Source of the DNA: an uncultured Clostridia bacterium
Lineage (GTDB): Bacteria; Bacillota; Clostridia; Oscillospirales; Oscillospiraceae
NCBI GenBank assembly: GCA_945876285.1
Contig: CAMCNO010000006.1
Span: 19,351-83,350 of the forward strand
Direction of reading: 5' to 3'
DNA length: 64,000 nucleotides
Position numbers and translations under genes: made by a program. The number at the start of each line of letters is the position of its first letter. The first letter of the stretch is position 1. This document shows, piece by piece, positions 26,071 through 34,180 of the stretch. The notes under the pieces were generated by a model. That model made no database searches. It had not been told where the DNA came from and saw only the letters and a list, made by a program, of their open reading frames with translations.

Positions 26071-27360
26071 TCAAGCAATCAGATAACCAGAAGACCTCTC
26101 AAGAAGTTTTAATCTTTTGTAGGAGATGCCGTCTTTAATCATCTGACCACTGATAGTCTTGATGGTAAAGATTCCGGTTTTTCTCCGCCCCCAGATAAAG
26201 CACTCTTCTCCTTCAAAAAGGACCTTATCAAAGAGACGGAAACCCTTAACGTACTTATCTGCCTGATTTGATTTGCGTACGCCTCCCTTGGAGATTGTGG
26301 CCTTATGCAACTGCCGATTATGGCGTCTCACAGGCTTTACGGTGTAAACCCGGTTAGCTCGTTCGATGGCGAACTCCCCGGCATCGTTGAACCCTGCGGG
26401 TCCGTGGCAAATCGCCAGAGCATCATTGATGTGGCTCTTCGGCAGGTGCATTTTTTCTTCTCTGATGTACTTGGTAATGTAGCCATGGGTCTCCCACACG
26501 GGGATATCCAACTCTGAACGAAGTCTAAGGAACAGTTCCTTCCGCATGATGCCCATGAATGCAGCGTCTCTCGTAGAGTGACGTTTGCGTTTCTTGAGGT
26601 CCTCTGCGGTGATGATGCCCTTATGGAGCTTCTTGTGGCAATCCTCACAGAGAGTGACCAGATTATCCGGGGCGTTGCCCCCGGTCTTCCGGCTCTCCCG
26701 GTGATGCACATGGAGCTTGACGTCGTTCTTCTTGGTAGAGTGGGCGCCGCAGCACTGACAGGTGTAACCATCTCGCCAAAGGACGTACTGCCGAACATTG
26801 TATTGCCCGAGCATTTCACCCTTCTGGTAGTCTTCACCCTGCGGGACAGGCTTGCCTTCCTCCACTGCCTTGATGAGCTGGAGGTCAAACTCAGCGGTCT
26901 CAACGACCACCTTAGTCACGGGAAGCAGATTGCAAATCCGCTTGATTGCTGTGACGTGCTCCTGAATCTTGACCTCCACAGAGGGTGCGAGCCATCCCTT
27001 GTGTTTGCTGTGTACCCTGTTGTTGAACCGAGGCTTGCGATACCTTGTTTTGCGGTTTCTCCTTGCTCTGCGGAACTCCCGGCGGGTAGAGAGGTTGTCC
27101 ACCACATCGTTGCGAGGTTTGACCTCCTCAGCGAGCAGTTCCTTCCTCGTGCCCCCGCTGGTAATTCCGATGGCCTTGCTTCCGGCATCCACACAGAGAA
27201 GCACTTCCTGAGTGTAATGCGTGGTCGGCACAACCATCTGAATGGTGAATGGTGTCCGATGTTTCACTTTGGCTCTCTTGGCATCCAACAGGTGCCGAGC
27301 CTTCGCTTCGGAGCAGGGCATCAGGGGACGCCCATCTTCCGCGATAACATAGACCGACAT
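26071..27360 (-). CDS. iscB: IscB, HNH/RuvC RNA-guided nuclease (Cas9 ancestor family)
   Basis: The start is the ATG at 27360, with GGGAGGAGG nine bases before it; a frame extension of 19 codons upstream is rejected. The 429-residue protein has the N-terminal PLMP domain (DGRPLMPCSEAKARHLL), RuvC-I with D58 (LCVDAGSKAIGI), an Arg-rich bridge helix (about 92-115), RuvC-II with E154 (VVVETAEFD), an HNH domain with CQCCG, VHH (H219/H220) and LCEDCH, and RuvC-III with H310/D313 (KSHINDALAI). All catalytic residues are present. Known IscBs cut double-stranded DNA guided by an omega RNA made just upstream of the gene. Confidence 0.93.
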   Translation of the reverse strand: MSVYVIAEDGRPLMPCSEAKARHLLDAKRAKVKHRTPFTIQMVVPTTHYTQEVLLCVDAGSKAIGITSGGTRKELLAEEVKPRNDVVDNLSTRREFRRARRNRKTRYRKPRFNNRVHSKHKGWLAPSVEVKIQEHVTAIKRICNLLPVTKVVVETAEFDLQLIKAVEEGKPVPQGEDYQKGEMLGQYNVRQYVLWRDGYTCQCCGAHSTKKNDVKLHVHHRESRKTGGNAPDNLVTLCEDCHKKLHKGIITAEDLKKRKRHSTRDAAFMGIMRKELFLRLRSELDIPVWETHGYITKYIREEKMHLPKSHINDALAICHGPAGFNDAGEFAIERANRVYTVKPVRRHNRQLHKATISKGGVRKSNQADKYVKGFRLFDKVLFEGEECFIWGRRKTGIFTIKTISGQMIKDGISYKRLKLLERSSGYLIA

Positions 27361-27692
27361 TCTTGATGTCCTCCTCCCTTGAAAAAATTGGTTGGCGGCT
27401 AAAGGAAGTCGCCGCACCCATAAAAGGCCGAGCCTCTCATGGGCGTCAGGTGCCCGTCCCCCATGTTATCCCGTGGTTTCTTTAGATGTCACACTGTCCA
27501 CAACCGATAAGACTGTTTAATGGCATCCCGCAGAGCAGTGGATTCGGGCGTACGTCCACTGGTGCCTATCCCGCATTCCTGCGATTCACGGGTAACGTAG
27601 TTCTTCCTTTTCGGAAGTCCTCGGGGTAGTCAACTCCAGCTTATGAGATATTGCTCTCACAAGTCCCGTCCAAATCTTCAGATTTGGGCGGG
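27361..27692 (-). ncRNA. Predicted IscB omega RNA
   Basis: About 330 bases without a gene lie between the left-end hairpin and iscB. They are rich in hairpin-forming segments, including the terminal stem at 27665-27692. In this family the omega RNA is transcribed toward iscB from the left end, and its guide is the flanking host DNA just outside (about 27693-27712 on the minus strand, in the tctC-tctB gap). The limits and processing are inferred. Confidence 0.65.
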
Positions 27693-27734
27693 GTTATTGA
27701 CACGTGTGTTCCTTTCAGGTAAAATCAGTGGGAA

Positions 27735-27763
27735 GAAGCAGGCCGCGCGATGCGGCCTGCTTC
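27735..27763 (-). terminator. Hairpin after tctC (partial terminator or mRNA stabiliser)
   Basis: A perfect 12-bp stem GAAGCAGGCCGC/GCGGCCTGCTTC with a 5-base loop follows the tctC stop by 23 bases. The T-tract is poor. Such hairpins often raise binding-protein mRNA above that of the membrane subunits. Confidence 0.6.
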
Positions 27764-27786
27764 CTTATGAGCTGCTATTTTCCAAA

Positions 27787-28839
27787 TTACCGCTCGATAC
27801 CCACGGAGGCGGGGTCGATGCTGGCGACGCCGGAGTCATAGAGCATATAGCTGGTGGTGGAGCGGTACTTCTTCAGGTATTCCACCGCCTCGTCGCCGGT
27901 CATGTTCATCACGAAGCAGCCCTTGGAGGCCACCAGCTCCTGGAAGTCGGGAGCTTCGCAGGCCTTGGAGAAGGCGGCGGTCAGGGTGTCGATAATGGCC
28001 TGATCCGTGCCCTGCTTCACGAAGACGCCGTAGAAGGGGCCCCAGGGGAGGACTTCGTTGTACTCGGGGTAAATTTCGGTGATGGCGGGCACGTCATCGA
28101 AGCCCTTCAGCCGCTCGTTGTGGAACATAGCCAGGATGCGGATGTCGCCGGACTGGTAGAAGCTGGCGATGGAGCCCAAGGTGGAGACAGCGAAATCGGC
28201 GTTGCCGCCCATGACGGCGATGGCGCACTCGTTCTCACCGTCGAAGGGGACCATGTTGGGCTCCGTGCCGCTGATGCTGCGGATGATGGTGGCGGCAGTC
28301 TCAGGCAGGCCGCCCGCGCCGGTGGTGGCGGCAACGACCTTGCCGGGATTGGCCAGCATATCGTTGAACAGGTCCTCCACAGTCTGATACTTGGAGTCCT
28401 TGGCGACGAAGATGCCGCCGTAGCTGTTGCTCAGCAGGCAGATGGGATAGAAGTCGTCGTAGTCCAGTTCGCTGGTGCCCATGACCTTGGCAATCTGGGG
28501 ATTCTCCGCGCCGAACAGCAGTTCGTAGCCGTCCGCGGCCTGGGCGTTGACGTAGGCGGTGGAGACGCCGCCGCCGGAGCCGGCACGATTGGTGAAGACG
28601 ATGGACTGGCCCAGTTCCTCCTGGGCCACCAGGCCGGCGGCACGGGAGACGGTATCACAAATGCCGCCGGCGCTCCACATGATGGAGCCCTGGATGCTCT
28701 TGGTGGGATAAGCGGCGGTCTCGGCCGGCTTTGCCGGAGATGCGCCGGAATTGGAGGTGGCACCGCCGGAAGAAGCGCCACAGGCTGCCAGCGAGCATAC
28801 CATAACAGCGGTCAGAAGCATTGCGATGATCTTTTTCAT
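27787..28839 (-). CDS. tctC: Tripartite tricarboxylate transporter substrate-binding lipoprotein TctC/Bug
   Basis: The 350-residue protein has a lipoprotein signal (VCSLAACGAS, Cys about 20), a Ser/Ala-rich linker and the TctC/Bug fold: YPTKSIQGSIMWSAGGICD at the start of the mature part, NRAGSGGGVSTAYV, and TTGAGGLPETAATII. These proteins bind carboxylates such as citrate or aromatic acids outside the membrane. It is the first gene of the operon, with AAGGAGAG before the ATG and its own promoter. tctB and tctA follow beyond the IscB insertion. Confidence 0.92.
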   Translation of the reverse strand: MKKIIAMLLTAVMVCSLAACGASSGGATSNSGASPAKPAETAAYPTKSIQGSIMWSAGGICDTVSRAAGLVAQEELGQSIVFTNRAGSGGGVSTAYVNAQAADGYELLFGAENPQIAKVMGTSELDYDDFYPICLLSNSYGGIFVAKDSKYQTVEDLFNDMLANPGKVVAATTGAGGLPETAATIIRSISGTEPNMVPFDGENECAIAVMGGNADFAVSTLGSIASFYQSGDIRILAMFHNERLKGFDDVPAITEIYPEYNEVLPWGPFYGVFVKQGTDQAIIDTLTAAFSKACEAPDFQELVASKGCFVMNMTGDEAVEYLKKYRSTTSYMLYDSGVASIDPASVGIER

Positions 28840-28868
28840 GGGGGAATTCTCTCCTTTTTCTCAGTAAG

Positions 28869-28948
28869 GACTTCATAAACTTTGATAGTTTAATACTTAA
28901 AAGCGATGAAGTCTTAACTATACTACTGCAAGAATCAAAAATAGTCAA
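28869..28948 (-). promoter_or_regulatory. tctC promoter with downstream inverted-repeat operator candidate
   Basis: TTGACT (28943-28948), a 17-base spacer and TAGTAT (28920-28925) make a good minus-strand promoter. Immediately downstream the inverted repeat GACTTCAT (28869-28876) / ATGAAGTC (28906-28913) extends imperfectly on both sides (AGTAAGGACTTCAT against ATGAAGTCTTAACT). It covers the expected start of transcription and could bind a repressor or form a leader stem. The regulator is unknown. Confidence 0.6.
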
Positions 28949-29019
28949 GAAAAAATTTTGCCCTTTAAAGTGTGAAGCGCAAAACGGCGGGACGATAAAA
29001 GCTGCTGGCGAGAGAGCTC

Positions 29020-29048
29020 TTGCCGCCAGGGCGGGAAGGTGGTACAAT
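29020..29048 (+). promoter_or_regulatory. Promoter of the DUF4317 gene
   Basis: TTGCCG (29020-29025), a 17-base spacer and TACAAT (29043-29048) lie 42 bases before the ATG. Confidence 0.6.
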
Positions 29049-29089
29049 ACGGTCTCGACACCAAATACCTCCGCTGGAAAGGAATAACC

Positions 29090-30241
29090 ATGAATCAGAA
29101 AGAACTTAATGAGATCCGCAGGCGCTTCCGCCTGGATAAAAGCAGTATCAGCCGCATCTTCGGCTGCTATGTGAACAGCAACCGGGAGGTCATCTCCTGG
29201 ATCGACGCATCCCTTGGACTGATGTCCCAGGAGGAATCGGAAATGTATCTGACGCTCCTGAAAAAATCACTTTCCGGGGCCTTAGGCAAGAATCTGGTGG
29301 ACATCGTGTTCAGCACCCAGCAGGTGGCCGACAGCGATGAGCACCGACTGCTCCAGACGCTGCGGATGACCGCCCTCCAGGACCCCAACGCCCGGGAGAC
29401 TCTATGCCGCAAAATCATCGATTCCATCAACATGGGGGAGAGCAATTACCTCATCCTCCTGGCGGCGGACGCCTACGACGTGCCCTACCGGGGGCGGGAT
29501 GGAGAGCTGCAGGCCGACGCCTCGGACCAGGTGTTCAAATACTTCGTGTGCAGCATCTGCCCGGTGAAGGCCCCCGACCTGGAGCTGCGCTATGACCTGG
29601 AGAGCCATGAGTTCCACAGTTCCTCCACGGGCTATGTGGCATCTTCACCGGAGCTGGGCTTTTTGTATCCGGCCTTTGACAACCGGGCCGCCAACATTTA
29701 CAATGCACTTTTTTACAGCCGGAACGCCGCTGAGCTCCACCAGGAGGTCATCGACGCGGTGTTCTGCGTGGAGCCTCCTATGTCTGCCGCCGAGCAGAAG
29801 AACGTGTTTGACTCTGCACTGGCGGATACGCTGGATAAGGACTGCAGCTATGATGTGGTCCAGTCTGTACATGAACAGATCCGGGCCAGGATCGACGAGC
29901 ATACGGAGAGCAAGAGCCCGGAGCCGCTGGATATGACCATTGGTGAAGTGGGCGGTATTCTGAGCAGCAGCGGCGTTTCCGCGGAAAAGGTGGAGGCTTT
30001 CCAGAAAGAGTGCGAAAAGCAGTACGGTGACGGGGCGGTGCTGAACCCCAAGAATATCATCGAAAGCAAAAAGTATGAGGTCACGACGCCGGAAGTCAAG
30101 ATCACGGTGGCACCGGAGAATAGCTACCTGCTGGAAACCAGAGTCATCAATGGCCGCAAGTACATCCTGATCCCCGCGGACGGGGGTGTGGCGGTCAATG
30201 GTATCGGTGTGACCATTCCGAACGAAGCGCCTGCAGAGTAA
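29090..30241 (+). CDS. DUF4317-family protein
   Basis: The ATG at 29090 follows AAAGGAATAACC. The 383-residue soluble protein matches the DUF4317 pattern known from Clostridia: MNQKELNEIRRRFRLDKSSI, a cytosolic alpha/beta region with YLILLAADAYDVPYRG, and a C-terminal half with EVTTPEVKITVAPE. No catalytic motif, signal peptide or membrane segment is seen, and I know of no assigned function. The gene is monocistronic, with its own promoter and terminator, and is divergent from the tct operon. Confidence 0.8.
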   Translation: MNQKELNEIRRRFRLDKSSISRIFGCYVNSNREVISWIDASLGLMSQEESEMYLTLLKKSLSGALGKNLVDIVFSTQQVADSDEHRLLQTLRMTALQDPNARETLCRKIIDSINMGESNYLILLAADAYDVPYRGRDGELQADASDQVFKYFVCSICPVKAPDLELRYDLESHEFHSSSTGYVASSPELGFLYPAFDNRAANIYNALFYSRNAAELHQEVIDAVFCVEPPMSAAEQKNVFDSALADTLDKDCSYDVVQSVHEQIRARIDEHTESKSPEPLDMTIGEVGGILSSSGVSAEKVEAFQKECEKQYGDGAVLNPKNIIESKKYEVTTPEVKITVAPENSYLLETRVINGRKYILIPADGGVAVNGIGVTIPNEAPAE

Positions 30242-30259
30242 TCATTTGAGCATCATGAA

Positions 30260-30299
30260 GCCGCCATGCCGGACATTGAACCGGCATGGCGGCATTTTT
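30260..30299 (+). terminator. Terminator after the DUF4317 gene
   Basis: Perfect 13-bp stem GCCGCCATGCCGG/CCGGCATGGCGGC followed by a T-run. Confidence 0.85.
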
Positions 30300-30318
30300 G
30301 CGTTTTTCTGTTCGGAGG

Positions 30319-32259
30319 TTACAGCACCTCGCTCAAGTCGTGGACAGGCGGCAGACAGCTATGCCCCCGGCACACGTAAAACGTGTTTTTTCCATCCTTG
30401 AGGGGAAACTCCGCTGACGGTTCCCACAGCAAAAGTACCGCGTCCGGGGAGACAACGAGGGGCAGCCGGGCGGCGTCCGACTGCTGCGCAAGAATAGCGG
30501 TCACCTTCGGCGGCGGGGACTCATGCTCCAGAAGCGCCAGCAGGAACATGGCGTACCCGGTGGGATACCGCTCCGCCTCCGGGGCGAGGAAGGCCAGCTG
30601 GTGCTCCGCCGTGGCTTCGTAACTGCTGTCGGAGGTGAGCTGGGACAAACGCACCAGGTTCCACGCCATCAGGGAATTACCGCTGGGTATCGCCCCGTCG
30701 TAGGTCTCCTTCGGGCGCAGGATCAGTGTCTCACTGTCTCCGCCGTACAGATAGAAGCCGCCGTTTTCCCGGTCCTAGAACAAGGAGAGCACCGTTTCGC
30801 ACAGCCCCTCCGCCCGGTCCAGATGCTCCTGTTCCAGCGTTGCCCCGTACAGGGAGAGCTGGGCGAAGATACAGGCAGCGTAGTCGTCCAGAAAGCCCCT
30901 GACGCCCCGCCGTCCATCACGGAAGCTGACGAACAGCGTGCCGTTTTCCATCAGATGTTCCCGGATAAAACTGTCCGCCCGTTTCGCGGCGGTCAGGTAA
31001 GCGGTGTTCCCGCTGAGACGGTAGAGCTGGCACATGGCGGCGATCATCAGACTGTTCCAGGAGGTCAGGATCTTGTCGTCCAGGTGGAGGGCGCAGCGTG
31101 TTTTGCGATACTGTTGAACCCGCTCCATGTCCACGTCGAAGCGCTTGTCCGCCGGATCGCTGTTCAGAAGATTTGGGATGCTCTTTTCCTCGAAGTTGCC
31201 GCCGGGGGTGATGTCAAAATGGCGGCAGAAGGCTTCGCCCTCCTCCAGCCCCAGAAGAGCGGTGACCTCTCCCGGCGTCAGGAGATAGAATTTGCCCTCC
31301 TCGCCGTCGCTGTCGGCGTCCTGGGCGCTGTAAAAGCCTCCCTCCGGGGAGGTCATCTCCCGCAGGATATAGGCGGCGGTCTTTTCTGCGATCTCCAGAT
31401 ACAGCGTCTTTTTCGTCACAGCGTAGGCCTTGCAGTACGCCAGGATGAGCAGAGCGTTGTCGTACAGCATTTTCTCGAAGTGGGGGACAAGAAACCGCGC
31501 ATCCGTGGAGTAGCGGCAGAAGCCATAGCCGATGTGGTCAAACAGACCGCCCCGGTACATCTGTGTCAGGGTGTGCTCCGCCATTTCCAGGCAGGCAGCG
31601 TCCCCGTGCCGCTCATACCAGGCCAGCAGAAACAGGAGGTTGTGGGGCGTTGGAAATTTCGGCGCACCGCCGAAGCCGCTGTGCTTCCGGTCGTAGGTCT
31701 GCCGGTAGAGCGACACGGCGTCCTCCAGAATCACTGTATCCGGCGAACCGCCGCTCTTTTCGCTGTGATCCAGCTCCGAGACAATTTCCTCCGCCTGGCG
31801 CAGCAGCAGCGTCCGGTCCCTCTCCCACTTCTGATGGATGGCTGTCAGCAGCTCCCGCAGCCCGATCATACCGCCCCGGCTGCTTTTGGGGAAATAGGTC
31901 CCGGCGAAAAACGGCTTTTGCTCCGCCGTCATAAAGATGCTGGTGGGCCAGCCGCCACTTCCGGTAAAGGCCTGACAGACCGCCATATAGATGCTGTCGA
32001 TGTCCGGACGTTCCTCCTTGTCCACCTTGATGGAGATGAACCAGATGTTCAAAAGTTCGGCGATCTCCGGGTCCTCAAAGCTCTCATGGGCCATCACATG
32101 GCACCAGTGGCAGGTGCTGTACCCGATGCTTAAGAATACGGGCTTGTCCTCCTCCTTTGCCCGCCGGAACGCCTCAGCGCACCAGGGATACCAATCCACA
32201 GGATTTTCCGCGTGCTGGAGCAGGTAGGGACTTGATTCATGCTGCAAATGGTTGGACAA
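30319..32259 (-). pseudogene. DUF255 thioredoxin-domain protein (YyaL/SPATA20-like) interrupted by an in-frame amber codon
   Basis: Translation from a TTG at 32259 (AGGGGTGG in front) gives the DUF255 signature at the usual position: [40 protein letters not shown] and [10 protein letters not shown]. An in-frame TAG at codon 495 (30775-30777) then stops it after 494 residues. The same frame continues for 152 more codons with the expected family C-terminus (ENGGFYLYGGD, RPKETYDGAIPSGNSLMAWNL), giving the normal length of about 646. Family members have Trp in LF-W-D at this point, so the change is probably TGG to TAG. It is a recent nonsense mutation, a sequencing error or, less likely, readthrough. 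The intact protein would join a thioredoxin-like domain to an (alpha/alpha)6 barrel of unknown substrate. Confidence 0.85.
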
Positions 32260-32332
32260 AAAACCACCCCTGTCGTTGTGTTTAAGGAATAAAATGGACG
32301 GAAATCATAAAAGTATGCGCTATTTACGTTGA

Positions 32333-32373
32333 ATAAAAGCGGGGCGGATGATTTTTGCAGTCATCCGCCCCGC
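32333..32373 (-). terminator. Terminator after the nitrite/sulfite reductase gene
   Basis: Stem GCGGGGCGGATGA (32339-32351) with TCATCCGCCCCGC (32361-32373), followed on the minus strand by TTTTATT. Confidence 0.8.
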
Positions 32374-32385
32374 CATGGGTCCGTA

Positions 32386-33933
32386 TTACGCGAGGTAAGG
32401 CGCGGCGACGCGCTCCACGCCATCCGGGTCTGTCTGGCGCCAATCGTCGAAGCCCTTGCCGCTGGCCGCTACAGTCTGGCCCAGCTCCACCAGGAACGCG
32501 GGGATGCGCTCCTCCAGCATCACGCCCAGCTCCCGGCCCATGGTCTCGTGGCCCTGGCGGTCATCGCCGCCCAGGAAGAAGGTAAAGGCCGCCTGGGGCT
32601 TGCCGTCCACCAGCTTGGAAGCGCCCCGGAAGCCCATGGCCCCGGTCTGATGGGTGCCGCAGGAGGAGGGGCAGCCGGAGATGTGGATGCAGGGCAGGGC
32701 GCCGGCAGGCAGCTTGGCCTCCCGCACCGCCGCCACACACTCTGCCAGCAGACCCTGGGAGTCCCGGGTACCCACCTGGCAGGTCTGGCCGCCGATGCAG
32801 CTGACGGAGGCCTCGAAGGCGGTCTCCGCGCCGCCGGCCGTCAGGGCCAGCACCTTTTCGGCCTCAACTCCGGTGAGGTTGATGATAAAGGCAGTCTCGT
32901 TGGGGCTGAGACGCATTTCGGCCTCGGGAATATTCTCTAAGGCGTCGCTGAGGGCGCAGAGCATCTTCAGGTTCGGCTGGCCGCCGATGGGATGCCACGC
33001 CACGGTGTACAGGCCCTCCTGCTTCTGGGAGATGATGCGGGGGCCGCCCACCACCACGCCGTCGCCGGTCTTGGTGACGGGGCGGGGCTCCACGGTCAGG
33101 TCCAGGTCCTCGCCGGAGGCCAGCACCTCCGCCAGCTTTTCGTTGTAAGCTTTGGCATAGCCCTCGGGACCGCCGCAGACGTCCTGCATGTAGCGGGTGC
33201 GGGCCTTGCCCCGGTTCTCATAGTTGCCGTAGGCGCGGAAGGTCAGCCACATGGCCTTAATATAGTAGAGAATTTTGCCGGGCTCCACAGCCTCGGCCAC
33301 CTTCACGCCGAAGCGGGGGTTGTTGCCCAGGCCTCCGGCGCTGTACACGTCGAATTTCCCGTCAGGCCGGGCGGCGAAGCCCAGGTCCCGGTAGGTGGCG
33401 TGGGTCGCGTTGGCGGGAGAGTTGGAGAAGCCTACCTTCAGCTTTCGGGGCATCTTCTCCGCCTTGATGAAGTGCATCAGGTAGTCCGCCGCGGCCTCCG
33501 CCCAGGGCAGCACGTCAAAATACTCGCCCTGCTCCACGCCGGAGAGGGGAGAGCACATCACGTTCCGGGGAAAGTCTCCGCCGCCGCCCATGGTGACGAT
33601 GCCCGCGTCCAGGGCCTTCTCCATAATGGCACAGACGGCGCCCTGCTGCAGGTCGTGGAGCTGGATGGTCTGGCAGGTGGTGAAGTGGGCCCGGGGCACA
33701 TCGTACTCCCGGATGGCCCTGGCGGTGAACGCCAGCTTCTCCTTCGTCACCCGGCCGGCGGTCATCCGCAGACGCAGCATACTGGCCTTTCCGCCCTTCT
33801 GGGCGTAGCTGCCGTACAGGCCGGAAAAGCCCTTATAGGCGGCCTTGTCCAGCTCTCCGGCGTAAAACGCGGCGGTCCGGGCCTGAAATTCCGGCAGGTC
33901 CTGCTTCCAGCTCTGAGGGTCGATCTTATGCAT
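32386..33933 (-). CDS. Siroheme- and [4Fe-4S]-dependent nitrite/sulfite reductase
   Basis: The ATG at 33933 has GGAGG nine bases before it. The 515-residue protein has the twofold ferredoxin-like/siroheme domain structure of NirA/SirA-type reductases: a first half with RLRMTAGRVTKEKL, HFTTCQTIQLHDLQ and GGGGDFPRNVMCSPLSGVE, and a second half with the cluster ligands GGQTCQVGTRDS and HISGCPSSCGTHQTG (C-x5-C-xn-C-x3-C). It would carry out six-electron reduction of sulfite to sulfide or nitrite to ammonia in the cytoplasm. Which one cannot be told, and no siroheme synthesis or electron-donor gene is adjacent. Confidence 0.9.
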   Translation of the reverse strand: MHKIDPQSWKQDLPEFQARTAAFYAGELDKAAYKGFSGLYGSYAQKGGKASMLRLRMTAGRVTKEKLAFTARAIREYDVPRAHFTTCQTIQLHDLQQGAVCAIMEKALDAGIVTMGGGGDFPRNVMCSPLSGVEQGEYFDVLPWAEAAADYLMHFIKAEKMPRKLKVGFSNSPANATHATYRDLGFAARPDGKFDVYSAGGLGNNPRFGVKVAEAVEPGKILYYIKAMWLTFRAYGNYENRGKARTRYMQDVCGGPEGYAKAYNEKLAEVLASGEDLDLTVEPRPVTKTGDGVVVGGPRIISQKQEGLYTVAWHPIGGQPNLKMLCALSDALENIPEAEMRLSPNETAFIINLTGVEAEKVLALTAGGAETAFEASVSCIGGQTCQVGTRDSQGLLAECVAAVREAKLPAGALPCIHISGCPSSCGTHQTGAMGFRGASKLVDGKPQAAFTFFLGGDDRQGHETMGRELGVMLEERIPAFLVELGQTVAASGKGFDDWRQTDPDGVERVAAPYLA

Positions 33934-33959
33934 AGTGGATTCCTCCCTGTTTTCCAACA

Positions 33960-34008
33960 GTCGATTTTATTCGACGGAATTTTACCACATCTTCACGCCT
34001 TTGCGCAA
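33960..34008 (-). promoter_or_regulatory. Nitrite/sulfite reductase promoter with small palindrome
   Basis: TTGCGC (34003-34008), an 18-base spacer and TAAAAT (33979-33984) on the minus strand. GTCGA-N6-TCGAC (about 33960-33975) overlaps the start of transcription and is a possible operator. The rest of the 33934-34180 gap holds no other clear signal; a TATACT at 34106-34111 could be the -10 of the divergent gene but lacks a -35. Confidence 0.45.
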
Positions 34009-34180
34009 CCCGTGCCTGCCAAAATGTGCGGTTTACTTTCGCGTTTCGGCTTCCAATAAATTTGAAACGCGCCAAAAATCAACCGTTTTCTCACGCTTCG
34101 GCCGATATACTTCTGACGTGAACGGCGGGGGGATGCCCCTCCGCCGGGATATCATTCCATGTAAAGGAGAGGCTGAGAAG

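Larger units (their letters stand above)
26011..27692 (-). mobile_element. IscB-type (ISC) IS200/IS605-superfamily element
   Basis: The element carries iscB and is flanked by matching palindromes: 27665-27692 at the left end (CCCGTCCAAATCT/AGATTTGGGCGGG) and 26011-26038 at the right end (ACCGTCCA-ATGC/GCAT-TGGGCGGT). They share CCGTCCA and TGGGCGG in the same relative positions. The true cut sites lie a few bases outside. It has no tnpA and sits inside the tct operon between tctC and tctB, in the same direction as the operon. Confidence 0.8.

Noticed and set aside
30775..30777. Pyrrolysine or another programmed recoding at the DUF255 TAG codon
   Set aside because: The family has Trp here, no downstream recoding structure is evident, and no pyl genes are in view. 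A point mutation or sequence error is simpler.
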